This document shows positions 38,244 through 46,017 of a stretch of 64,000 nt of DNA, one piece after another. How positions within the stretch are numbered: position 1 is the first letter of the stretch; each line of letters opens with the position of its first letter. This DNA comes from an uncultured Spirochaetota bacterium (GTDB taxonomy: Bacteria > Spirochaetota > UBA4802 > UBA5550): assembly GCA_937872225.1 (NCBI GenBank), contig CALMRZ010000046.1:1-64000 (forward strand). The letters run 5' to 3'. The position numbers and the translations under genes are program-made. Under the pieces are notes generated by a model. That model searched no databases, was not told the origin of the DNA, and saw nothing but the letters and a program-made list of their open reading frames with translations.

Positions 38244-40292
38244 ATGGGCACCGTAAAAACTCCCGCCGTATATCGCGACCTGAACATCAATGGCCACGCG
38301 GCATTCTTTGGAATGCATCCAGTCGTCATGGGCATACTGCATTACCGGGGCTATGATGAGCCTGAAAGCATCGATGCTTTCCTGCACGGATCACTTGCGG
38401 ATTTGCACAGCCCCTTTTTGTTCGAAGGGATGAGGAAGGCGGTTGAGAGGATACGGAAGGCGATTGATGACCGGGAACGCATCGGCATTTTCGCTGATTC
38501 AGACCTGGACGGCATAACATCACTTGCGCTCATGTATAATCTTTTTAGCAGGATGAAAATTGAGCCGTTTCTCCGTTACCTCAAGGATGATGAGAATTAC
38601 GGCATTACGACGGATATTATCGATGAATTCAAAGATAACGGCATAACCCTGATCATCACCGTTGATTCCGGCACCCGGGATGTGGCTGAAATAGCCTACG
38701 CGCGGTCTTTCGGCATAGACGTTATCGTGACCGATCATCACGAACAGGACAGGGAACTGCCCGACGCGATCGTAATCAACCCGAAGATCGCAGGGTCAAC
38801 ATATCCCTTTAAAAATCTTGCCGGTGTGGGAGTGGCCTTCAAACTGGCCCACGCGATCCTGATGAGTTATCTCCCTTCATATAACAGGGCATTTCTGATA
38901 CTATACGGGGATGGAGAGAAATACGCGGTTTCGTTCATACGCGACTGCATCATTGAAAAAGTGGAATGCGGCATAGATCCCGGACGGATAAAACAAGTAG
39001 TCTGTTCGGCGGGACCCGATGATTTCATCCTGGTCCATGACGAAAAAGCTGCCAGGGCGATAAGGTCTGAATGTACCGGCAGGAACATTCATGATTATGC
39101 AGGATTTATAGCGCGGATTGCCTGCCGCAAGGCGTCCAATATTGAAGAAATTCAGAGGACGATGTCAATTAAGAGAAAGGTATATCCTGATCCCATCGAT
39201 CTTCTCAACAAGATATTCATGGAGACCTATCTGGCCGGTTCTGAAAAAGTCAGGGATTATATCGATTCAGTCATAGGCCTCGTCGCTATCGGCAGCATAG
39301 CCGATGTCATCAGCCTTACCGGTGAAAACCGTATACTGGTCAGGGCCGGCCTCGAAAATCTGGGCAGGACGCGGCATCAGGCCCTTGCAATGCTAATAAA
39401 CGGGGAAAAGATCGATTCCCGTTTTATCGGCTGGACCATCGCGCCGCTTCTCAATACCCCCGGCAGGCTCGGAAAAACCGAACTGGCGGTAAAGTTCTTT
39501 GTGGAAAAGGACGCCGCTGTTCTGAGAAATATCATCTCTGAAATAAGGGGGTTGAACGAGGAACGGAGAATGTTCGTGAAGGAGTTCTGCAAAACGGTGA
39601 TGGATAACATGGATTCCGGATCGCAGAAATCAAATGAGAGACTGATACACATCAAGACGGACCGGATACCTGACGGCTATGCCGGCCTGATCGCCAACCG
39701 CATTGCCGATGTTACCGGTAAGCCCGTCATAGTTACCGTCCTGCCCGGAAAGAACGGCGTCGTCAAGGGCTCCGGCCGTTCCCGTGGCGGCTCCCTGTTT
39801 TTCAGCCATTTCGGCAAATTTTCGGAAAGGTTTGAACGTATCGGCGGCCATGAGAATGCCTTCGGTTTCACGGTGCAGGCTGAACAGGTGGATGAAATTG
39901 TGAGCCTTGTCACTCGGGAGATGGGAGAACATCCGACGCGGCATGACGATGGATTTGAAATAGATTGCGAAATTGACATTTCCTGCATAACCCCCGGGTT
40001 CATCAAAGACCTGCAGCTGCTTGAGCCCTATGGAAACGGCAACAGGGAACCGGTTTTCATGGTGCGTTCTGTTGTCTTTGAGGCATTCCAGCAGTTCGGA
40101 AATAATCACGGGAAATATCTGCTTTCGGATTATAATTCTCTTGTTGCCATAGGCTGGGGGATGGGGCAGAAAATGAAGGATTTATTCGAAACAGGAAGGC
40201 CGATCGATCTGAAGTTCAGACTTGAAAATAATTATTTTAACGGCAAAGTATCGCCCCGTATGATTATCATTGACATGAACAAAACCGGATAA
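38244..40292 (+). CDS. recJ: Single-stranded-DNA exonuclease RecJ with a large insertion
   Basis: A 5'-to-3' single-strand-specific exonuclease in recombination and mismatch repair. DHH-family motifs: FADSDLDGITS (83-93, motif I), TVDSGT (139-144), TDHHE (163-167, motif III) and AIGSIADV (motif IV). The DHHA1 block is GSGRSRGGSLFF and GGHENAFGF; a C-terminal OB domain follows. Between LAGVGVAFKL (about 192-201) and the VAIGSIADV motif lie about 145 residues, where typical RecJ has 20-30. The extra part (about 212-335) has its own folded look (SFIRDCIIEKVECGIDPGRIK). Motif I has Ser-Asp in place of the usual Asp-Tyr, but the metal aspartates are kept. Confidence 0.93.
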   Translation: MGTVKTPAVYRDLNINGHAAFFGMHPVVMGILHYRGYDEPESIDAFLHGSLADLHSPFLFEGMRKAVERIRKAIDDRERIGIFADSDLDGITSLALMYNLFSRMKIEPFLRYLKDDENYGITTDIIDEFKDNGITLIITVDSGTRDVAEIAYARSFGIDVIVTDHHEQDRELPDAIVINPKIAGSTYPFKNLAGVGVAFKLAHAILMSYLPSYNRAFLILYGDGEKYAVSFIRDCIIEKVECGIDPGRIKQVVCSAGPDDFILVHDEKAARAIRSECTGRNIHDYAGFIARIACRKASNIEEIQRTMSIKRKVYPDPIDLLNKIFMETYLAGSEKVRDYIDSVIGLVAIGSIADVISLTGENRILVRAGLENLGRTRHQALAMLINGEKIDSRFIGWTIAPLLNTPGRLGKTELAVKFFVEKDAAVLRNIISEIRGLNEERRMFVKEFCKTVMDNMDSGSQKSNERLIHIKTDRIPDGYAGLIANRIADVTGKPVIVTVLPGKNGVVKGSGRSRGGSLFFSHFGKFSERFERIGGHENAFGFTVQAEQVDEIVSLVTREMGEHPTRHDDGFEIDCEIDISCITPGFIKDLQLLEPYGNGNREPVFMVRSVVFEAFQQFGNNHGKYLLSDYNSLVAIGWGMGQKMKDLFETGRPIDLKFRLENNYFNGKVSPRMIIIDMNKTG

Positions 40293-40347
40293 TCATCTCT
40301 ATTCCCCTAAAAAGCAATTATTTATCATAATTTAAATAAATTTATGT

Positions 40348-40376
40348 TTGACTTGATATTAATACTAAAATATAAT
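40348..40376 (+). promoter_or_regulatory. Strong sigma-70-type promoter for STAS gene and ispF
   Basis: TTGACT (40348-40353), exactly 17 bases and TATAAT (40371-40376), with a further 29 bases to the STAS start that include GGGAG. The best promoter match in the window. Confidence 0.75.
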
Positions 40377-40405
40377 AATGCAAAATCTGCTGGGAGACTA
40401 TCATA

Positions 40406-40705
40406 ATGGATATTGAAATCAGAGAAGAACCCGATATCGTACATGTGATTGTCAACGGTGATATTGAAATGATGACCATAAAGAATTTCAAGGAAAAGCT
40501 CTTTGAAATAGGTCATACCATTGACAAGGACATAGAGATAGATCTCTCCCATGTTGATTATATCGATTCATCCGGCGTCGGTGTACTCATAAGCCTCTTG
40601 AAACTTCAGAAGAAAAAAGAGAAGAACCTCCGTATAAGCAAGGTAAGCGCAAAAGTCCTCAATGTCCTCAAGCTGAGTTCTCTTTCAGACGTCTTCGAGA
40701 TGTAG
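40406..40705 (+). CDS. STAS-domain anti-sigma factor antagonist
   Basis: A small SpoIIAA/RsbV-like protein. The STAS fold is complete in 99 residues, and the phosphorylatable Ser lies in the signature VDYIDSSGVGVLISL. Such proteins bind a Ser-kinase anti-sigma or anti-regulator partner; none is encoded nearby. It has its own strong promoter and a GGGAG Shine-Dalgarno, and it ends 6 bases before ispF. Confidence 0.92.
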   Translation: MDIEIREEPDIVHVIVNGDIEMMTIKNFKEKLFEIGHTIDKDIEIDLSHVDYIDSSGVGVLISLLKLQKKKEKNLRISKVSAKVLNVLKLSSLSDVFEM

Positions 40706-40711
40706 CTGTCC

Positions 40712-41200
40712 ATGGCCAATCTGCGTATCGGCAACGGCTTCGATGTGCACCAGTTTGTGACAGGCCGTGACCTTGTTCTGGGCGGGAAAAAAATCGAATT
40801 CCGGTTCGGCCTCCAGGGCCATTCTGACGCTGACGTGTTGATCCACGCGGTGATTGATTCTCTCTTGGGAGCTGCGGGGCTCATGGATATTGGCAGAATG
40901 TTTCCTGACACTGACAGATCATATAAGGATATCAGCAGCATGGTCCTTCTCGGCAAGGTGCGGGAATCCCTCGAAGCGATATCGGCGGACATAGTCAATA
41001 TTGATGCAATCGTGATATGCCAGGAGCCGAAAATATCGCCGCATATCGACGAAATGAGAAACAACATTTCGGCCGAACTGCATATCGAGTCAACGCGCGT
41101 CAATATCAAAGGTAAAACGACGGAAGGCCTCGGGTTTACCGGTAGGGGGGAAGGAATTGCCTGTTACTCGGTTGCCCTGTTGCAGATGGGAGGCTTATGA
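40712..41200 (+). CDS. ispF: 2-C-methyl-D-erythritol 2,4-cyclodiphosphate synthase
   Basis: The fifth enzyme of the MEP isoprenoid pathway, making the cyclic diphosphate from CDP-ME-2-phosphate. The zinc ligands are in GFDVHQF and HSDADVLIHAVIDSLLGA. Later blocks are the GDIG-like MDIGRMFPDTD and the C-terminal KGKTTEGLGFTGRGEG. Length 162 is standard. It is co-transcribed with the STAS gene. ispD is not in the window, although the eno-ftsB pair that precedes ispD in E. coli is present at 63507. Confidence 0.96.
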   Translation: MANLRIGNGFDVHQFVTGRDLVLGGKKIEFRFGLQGHSDADVLIHAVIDSLLGAAGLMDIGRMFPDTDRSYKDISSMVLLGKVRESLEAISADIVNIDAIVICQEPKISPHIDEMRNNISAELHIESTRVNIKGKTTEGLGFTGRGEGIACYSVALLQMGGL

Positions 41201-41375
41201 TAGATACGTGAAATCTGCACAAATCCCAATGAGACATAATATATCTTATCGGAAGTAATGTATCATTCGCAATTGATACCGCGAGACGACATTGAGGATG
41301 CCTGGCCCGTATGATTTGATTTGGATGTATTGCAACACGCCGGGCCTGCTTTCAGGGGCGGCGCATGGATGGGCT

Positions 41376-41690
41376 TCACCCGCGACGCATTTTGCCGAAA
41401 AAGCCATTTACCACATTCGCGAGTCCCACCAGCATGAGGGCGCTGATGGCAGTATCAAGATACTTGTGCAGATGGATACCGGTTCCGGTGAAAAGACTCA
41501 AGAGTTCAACCTTGTAGCACAGGAGAAGAGCGAGGATGACGACGAAGGTATCTCGTGCAACCTGCACCGGCCTGTTTTCGGAGATATCTTTTAAAGCGGT
41601 TAAGGAAAATAACGCCATCGCACAGGATTCGATAATAATGGCGATGACGAACAGAATGAAAACATTTTGGATCAGGATGTCAAATTTCAT
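41376..41690 (-). CDS. Small integral membrane protein, three spans
   Basis: About 104 residues with three hydrophobic segments: LIQNVFILFVIAIIIESCAMALF, FVVILALLLCYKVELLSLF and the short AISALMLVGLANVVNGFF. It ends in a basic GKMRRG. The shape recalls phage holins, but I see no phage context and do not assign a family. ATG 41690 was chosen because GGAG lies 6 bases upstream. The competing plus-strand frame has no such support. Confidence 0.6.
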   Translation of the reverse strand: MKFDILIQNVFILFVIAIIIESCAMALFSLTALKDISENRPVQVARDTFVVILALLLCYKVELLSLFTGTGIHLHKYLDTAISALMLVGLANVVNGFFGKMRRG

Positions 41691-41888
41691 ATCACACTCC
41701 ACATCAATATTTGTAAGATGCTCCCTCCCGGACCATTACTTCACTGCGCTATAGTTATATTAATAATAATACTTATAAAGGCCAAAAAAACATAGAATAT
41801 TTTTGAAAAATATGTATTAATTATTGAATATAAAACTATACCATTAAAAATCAAGCCCATTTTTACTTTAATTAAAAAACTATTATGA

Positions 41889-42287
41889 TTATATGTCGCC
41901 TCCTCTTTCAAGGTGGGCATTATATTCATCTTCATGCATGAGTTCGTCAAATTCCCGCGGTTCTTTCACGTCTATTTTATAAATCCACCCTTCTCCATAG
42001 GGATCGTCATTGATAAGGCCGGGCTGGTTCTCAAGTTTTTGATTTATATCTGTAACACGTCCTGACACGGGTGACCTGTATTTGTAATAATCGATGCCTG
42101 ATTCCAGCAGGGCCACTTCGGCACCTTTTTTTATCTCATCGTCGATATCGGGAAATGCGATAAATTCAACAATATCCAGTTTTGCCAGGTACTGCGCGGA
42201 GATGCCGCACCGGCCGATGAATTCGTCCTCCATCTCTATCCATCCATGGCTTCGGTCAAACATTCTTTCTTCGGGAACAGTTTTCAT
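41889..42287 (-). CDS. GcvH-like protein lacking the lipoyl lysine
   Basis: It aligns along its whole length with the glycine cleavage H protein: FDRSHGWI for the N-terminal region, GISAQYLAKL, SPVSGRVTDIN, and DPYGEGWIYKI near the end. In GcvH the lipoate is attached to Lys in ESVKAASD-type motifs; here the motif reads ESGIDYYKYRSPVSG, with Ile at the Lys position (residue 65) and no gap. The only nearby Lys is four residues later. It therefore probably cannot be lipoylated at the usual site. No gcvT or gcvP is nearby. ATG 42287 was chosen; there is a second ATG two codons upstream. Confidence 0.85.
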   Translation of the reverse strand: MKTVPEERMFDRSHGWIEMEDEFIGRCGISAQYLAKLDIVEFIAFPDIDDEIKKGAEVALLESGIDYYKYRSPVSGRVTDINQKLENQPGLINDDPYGEGWIYKIDVKEPREFDELMHEDEYNAHLERGGDI

Positions 42288-42744
42288 GGGCATAGCACCG
42301 GGTTATATGACATTTCCATAATGACAGATTAGACATGGAACGCAACCCATTTTGTCCACTGTTGACGGCAAGGTCTGCATTTATAAAAAAAGATTCTTGA
42401 CTAATTAATTGTGATAGTTTATTGTTAACAACGTTTCCATTTTGTTCTTTACATGGCGATTTTTATTAGACGAATGAAAATTTGCGTTTAATCCTCCCGG
42501 TTCAAAATGTATAAGGGGTTATGCAGGGGGATTGGGGATTTAATGCATTCTGAGTCCGAATGGATTACATACGACTTCCGGCCGCTTGATAATGAATAGT
42601 TAAGGCAGATTCCCCCCCGTTTTATCAGCCAATTATCCTTGGTTATGCATATATATCATATTTCACTAGCGTATATTAATTATACCGTCCTCTGGCAGGG
42701 CGCCGGTATAATTTGTATATATCTTTGTTTGCTTGAGGTGAGGT
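42288..42744. other. Gene-free stretch: long leader of the RRM gene
   Basis: No gene is visible in these 457 bases. A promoter-like pair TTGACT (42397-42402) and TATTGT (42420-42425), 17 bases apart, points toward the RRM gene and would give a leader of about 310 bases. A second, closer promoter may lie near TATAAT at 42707-42712. That sequence is one arm of a perfect 10-base inverted repeat (42678-42713). Long structured leaders are known for cold-induced RRM genes. Confidence 0.45.
42678..42713. repeat. Perfect 10-base inverted repeat before the RRM gene
   Basis: AATTATACCG (42678-42687) and CGGTATAATT (42704-42713) are separated by 16 bases. The right arm contains TATAAT and ends 31 bases before the start codon. 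As RNA it would form a hairpin; as DNA it would be an operator over a promoter. Confidence 0.6.
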
Positions 42745-43005
42745 ATGTCTAAACAAATCTACGCGGGTAATCTGTCATATCAGATGTCTGATGAGACCCT
42801 GAGGGACTTGTTCCAGCAGCATGGAGAGGTCACATCAGTAAAAATCATCCGGTATCCAGACTCCGGGAAGTCAAAGGGATTCGGTTTCATCGAAATGGCC
42901 AATGATTCTGAAGCCGACGCCGCTATCCAGAAACTGAACGGGTCTGAAGTACAGGGTCGGAATATCCGTGTAAATGTTGCCAGGCCGAAAAAGAATGGGG
43001 AGTGA
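42745..43005 (+). CDS. RNA-binding protein with one RRM domain
   Basis: An 86-residue protein that is a single RRM. RNP2 reads IYAGNLSY and RNP1 KGFGFIEM, with AAIQKLNGSEVQGRNIRVNVARP at the end. It resembles the small Rbp proteins of cyanobacteria and other bacteria, which bind RNA and are often cold-induced. The start ATG follows a GAGGTGAGG Shine-Dalgarno directly. It is preceded by an unusually long gene-free leader with an inverted repeat. Confidence 0.93.
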   Translation: MSKQIYAGNLSYQMSDETLRDLFQQHGEVTSVKIIRYPDSGKSKGFGFIEMANDSEADAAIQKLNGSEVQGRNIRVNVARPKKNGE

Positions 43006-43012
43006 GAGTGTC

Positions 43013-43032
43013 CGGCGAAACGTCTTTCGCGG
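43013..43032. terminator. Possible terminator between RRM gene and met8-like gene
   Basis: GCGAAA-cgtc-TTTCGC (43015-43030) forms a short stable stem between two convergent genes. The T-run is poor (ttgttttggg on the plus strand further on), so a terminator is only likely. Confidence 0.35.
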
Positions 43033-43061
43033 ATCCTTGCGGGTTGTTTTGGGTTTATGCA

Positions 43062-43715
43062 TTAGCAGTTTTTATGTTTTAACAGCATCTTTTTCACTGA
43101 ATCATTCTTGTAAGAATCGACTAGTTCTCCAAGCAGATCGTCATCATGGACGATGTGTTTGAGAATTTTTCCGCGCCTGTCCGATGAAAGATCGGCAAAA
43201 TCTCTGTCTTCACGCAACAGGACGCGGGCCTGCTTGAGCGCGGAAAGGGCGCCTTCAATGTATGCGGGGATGCTTTTTTCTATGTCCCGTCTAATGCGCG
43301 CCGACAAGGACGGAGATATACCGCTGGTTGATACCGAAACAACCAGCCCGTTCCGCTCAAACCATGACGGCATAAAAAAGGAGCAGTTGGGCGGATCGTC
43401 GACAGCATTGACGAGGATGTTTTTCTCCACAGCTTCCGTGTAGACTTCCCTGTTGATGCGTTCGTTATCCGTTGCAGAAAAAACCATCAGGGAACCGTCG
43501 CAATCGCCTGCCCGGTAATGCCTCCTGATGATAGTAAGAGCGCCTCCGCTTGCTGCGGCAAGAGCGTCGATTTCAGGATGCAACTCTGGGGCAATTACCG
43601 TCACCAGGGCGCCGCATTCAAGAAGGTCCCTGACTTTACGGAGGGCAACGGTGCCGCCGCCCACGACAACTGCCTTCCTGCCTTCAAGGTTAATCATCAC
43701 CGGATACAGTTTCAT
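43062..43715 (-). CDS. Precorrin-2 dehydrogenase/sirohydrochlorin ferrochelatase (Met8/CysG-N type)
   Basis: It oxidises precorrin-2 to sirohydrochlorin with NAD and, in bifunctional members, inserts iron to give siroheme. The protein has the NAD-binding VVVGGGTVALRKVRDLL and VNAVDDPPNCSFFMPSWFERNGLVVSV-type blocks of the CysG N-terminal/Met8 family, with STSGISPSLSARIR. It stands alone, unfused to a methyltransferase. Its ATG overlaps the ahbC stop in an ATGA, so it is the last gene of the heme operon. As the window holds no separate chelatase, it probably also does the iron insertion; this is inference. Confidence 0.93.
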   Translation of the reverse strand: MKLYPVMINLEGRKAVVVGGGTVALRKVRDLLECGALVTVIAPELHPEIDALAAASGGALTIIRRHYRAGDCDGSLMVFSATDNERINREVYTEAVEKNILVNAVDDPPNCSFFMPSWFERNGLVVSVSTSGISPSLSARIRRDIEKSIPAYIEGALSALKQARVLLREDRDFADLSSDRRGKILKHIVHDDDLLGELVDSYKNDSVKKMLLKHKNC

Positions 43716-44986
43716 TTGCATGACAACTCCATGGGTATCGGAAAAACCTCGCCGGATTTTACGAGCTCTTTTTTCTTGTTTTCATCAATCCCGATCTCTT
43801 CATCGGACAGGTAGCATTGCGGGTCCGGTGCCCATGGATCGTTGTAGGTCCTGAAGGCGCGAACCCTCATGGCGCCGGTGCACAGGGAACGGTATCGACA
43901 GAGCCTGCATCGGCCCTTGATATAATCAGACTTGTGCTTGAGACCCTTCATGAGTGGATCGCTCTCATCCATCCATATATCGCCGAAATTGCGTTCGCGC
44001 ACATTGCCGAAGGTATAATCCTGCCAGAACTGGTCAGGGTGTACATTGCCGAAGAAATCGATATTTGCTATGCCGACGCCGGTCGAATTGGCTCCGCCGC
44101 CGTTCCAGGCGAGAAGCCGGCGGACATCCTCGGCCCGGCCAGTGTCTTTTTCCTTGAGCTTCATGTAGAGGTATACGCCGTCGACATGGTTGTCGACCGT
44201 GAGGATGTTGATGTCAAGACCGCGGCGGAAGTAATCCTCGGTGCGGGCGATTATGGTGTCAAGGGCGGAGCGCGACTCCCGGTGGGTCAGGTCATCCTTG
44301 TACATATCGCTGCCGCGGCCGGAATAGACAAGGTGATAGAAACACGCCCTGTTAATCCCCTCCTTCTCGATGAAGTCGAAAATCCGGTCCAGGTCTTCAT
44401 AGTTGCGCTTTGTGAGGGTGAGACGGAGCCCTACCCGCTGGCCCACGGCCGTGCAGTTCTCAAAACCCTTCATGGCCCTGGAAAAGGCACCCTGCACTCC
44501 CCTGAATTTGTCGTTGGTGTCCTCCATGCCGTCTAGGCTTATGCCCACGTAGACGACCCCGGCGTCCTTGATGTTCTGGGCGTTCTGACGGTCGATCATG
44601 GTGCCGTTGGTGGAAATGACGGGACGGATGTTCCTGTTGGCAGCATATTCAATGAGGGTGAAGAGGTCCTTCCTCATGAGGGGTTCGCCGCCGGAAAAGA
44701 GGAGCGACGGTATCCCGAAGCCTGCAAGGTCATTGATGAGGGAGCGGCCCTCGTCGGTCGTGAGCTCACCGTCGTATTTAACATTAGTTGAGTCGGTATA
44801 GCAGTGGACGCAGTTGAGGTTGCAGGTCCGGGTGGTGCTCCACACCACGATGGGCCTCCGCTCGCTGGCAAGCAGCACGGGGTCATGGGGCCTGTTGCCG
44901 TGGCAGTCCGGGCCGGCCTCGGTTCCGTACCTGAGGGAATCGCCGGTTGATTTCCCGCCGCAGTATAATTTGCCAATATCAATCAT
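43712..44986 (-). CDS. ahbC: 12,18-didecarboxysiroheme deacetylase AhbC
   Basis: A radical SAM enzyme that removes the two acetate side chains of didecarboxysiroheme to give Fe-coproporphyrin III, in the siroheme-dependent heme route. The N-terminus reads MIDIGKLYCGG, as in AhbC. The [4Fe-4S] motif TCNLNCVHC has Cys 55, 59 and 62, then SGGEPLMR. A second cluster region follows at the C-terminus (GRCRLCRYRSLC and PQCYLSDEE), with PDQFWQDYTFGNVRER before it. The related NirJ of heme d1 synthesis is the alternative, but ahbD next door and the absence of other nir genes favour AhbC. Start and preceding stop overlap as ATGA. Confidence 0.92.
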   Translation of the reverse strand: MIDIGKLYCGGKSTGDSLRYGTEAGPDCHGNRPHDPVLLASERRPIVVWSTTRTCNLNCVHCYTDSTNVKYDGELTTDEGRSLINDLAGFGIPSLLFSGGEPLMRKDLFTLIEYAANRNIRPVISTNGTMIDRQNAQNIKDAGVVYVGISLDGMEDTNDKFRGVQGAFSRAMKGFENCTAVGQRVGLRLTLTKRNYEDLDRIFDFIEKEGINRACFYHLVYSGRGSDMYKDDLTHRESRSALDTIIARTEDYFRRGLDINILTVDNHVDGVYLYMKLKEKDTGRAEDVRRLLAWNGGGANSTGVGIANIDFFGNVHPDQFWQDYTFGNVRERNFGDIWMDESDPLMKGLKHKSDYIKGRCRLCRYRSLCTGAMRVRAFRTYNDPWAPDPQCYLSDEEIGIDENKKKELVKSGEVFPIPMELSCK

Positions 44987-46017
44987 AGTCCAGCCTGTCT
45001 CTCCCATTCGTCGAAGCGCGGCGAATAATACACAACGCGCTCTTTCTTGAATTCTTTCAGGGACCGAAGTACCTGGTAGTCGTCTATTCCGGACTTGCCG
45101 GATAAATCCTTAATGATGGCATCAAGATCATCATCGGTGCGGGCGTGGATCATCGCGAAGAGCGGATACTCCCACCTGCCGGGAAGCAGCGTCCGCAGGT
45201 AAAGATGGGATATCTGGTGGGAATCATGGAAGATCCTCGCTATCCGGTCTATGTCCGAGCCGCTGCGGGGCTTCCAGACCGTCATGGCGTTGGCCCTGTA
45301 GCCTGCTTCCCTGTGTCGAAGCACGGCAGCGTACCGCCTCAGGATGTGGTCCTCCTTGAGTCGTTTGAAACAGGTCATAAACGCATCCAGCTTGATGGAA
45401 CTGCTGCGAGTCTCGATAAGGACCCCGAAGGGGTTATTTTCCAGGGGAAGGTCCGTCTGCAGGATCCGGATGGATTCCCGTTCTTCAGCGGACAGCGGTC
45501 TCGGGACAGAAGTTCTTCCGCGACCTTTCCCGCGGGAGGGACCGTGCCCCTGCTGCACCTCTTCGCCGATGCTGAGCATGAGGCCGATTTTCAAAAGCTT
45601 CTCATTGCGGAGAATGATATAATCGGAGGCATGGGCCTGTTCAGCAAGCTTTTTGACCGTCTCTTCGAGGCGGGGATTGGATTCCGCCGCAAGGGTGAAC
45701 CAGATGTTATACCGGTGGTCCCTCAGGTAATTGTGACTTACGCCGGGGTGTGCGTTTATGGCGGCGGCGGCACTTTCAAGATCATGGTCTTCAACGCTGA
45801 ATGCGACCAGGGTCGTGACGAAGCCGAGCCGGTCGGCGTTGAATATGCCGGAAATATTCCTGACGATCCCGCGCTGCTTAAGGTCGCGGACAGCGTCGAG
45901 GAAGTCATGTTCCGGGATGGATAGTTCTTCAGCCATGGCGTGGAACGGATCGGTAACCACGGGAAAGTCCTTCTGGACCCTGTTGAGGACCTTTGTTTCA
46001 ACGGGCGTGAAGTTCAT
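44983..46017 (-). CDS. ahbAB: Siroheme decarboxylase, AhbA-AhbB fusion
   Basis: It removes two propionate-side carboxyls from siroheme to give 12,18-didecarboxysiroheme. In known systems AhbA and AhbB are separate Lrp/AsnC-like proteins forming a heterodimer. Here one 344-residue chain holds both. The first unit (about 1-150) has VRNISGIFNADRLGF and NYLRDHRYNIWFTLA. A Gly/Arg/Ser linker (about 152-172) follows. The second unit (about 175-330) has ILRRYAAVLRHREAGY and RWEYPLFAMIHARTDDD. NirDL fusions of this type are known in heme d1 clusters. It overlaps ahbD by one base and ahbC by four. Confidence 0.9.
   Translation of the reverse strand: MNFTPVETKVLNRVQKDFPVVTDPFHAMAEELSIPEHDFLDAVRDLKQRGIVRNISGIFNADRLGFVTTLVAFSVEDHDLESAAAAINAHPGVSHNYLRDHRYNIWFTLAAESNPRLEETVKKLAEQAHASDYIILRNEKLLKIGLMLSIGEEVQQGHGPSRGKGRGRTSVPRPLSAEERESIRILQTDLPLENNPFGVLIETRSSSIKLDAFMTCFKRLKEDHILRRYAAVLRHREAGYRANAMTVWKPRSGSDIDRIARIFHDSHQISHLYLRTLLPGRWEYPLFAMIHARTDDDLDAIIKDLSGKSGIDDYQVLRSLKEFKKERVVYYSPRFDEWERQAGL

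Noticed and set aside
41292-41594. Plus-strand 100-residue frame opposite the small membrane protein
   Set aside because: No Shine-Dalgarno and low-complexity composition; the minus-strand frame has GGAG at 6 bases and clear membrane segments.
41741-41950. Minus-strand 69-residue hydrophobic frame at the 3' end of the GcvH-like gene
   Set aside because: It overlaps the GcvH-like coding region in another frame and arises from AT-rich DNA.
43712-44986. Heme d1 gene nirJ instead of ahbC
   Set aside because: The N-terminus and second cluster fit AhbC, ahbD is next to it and no nirS, nirF, nirE or nirN is present in the window.
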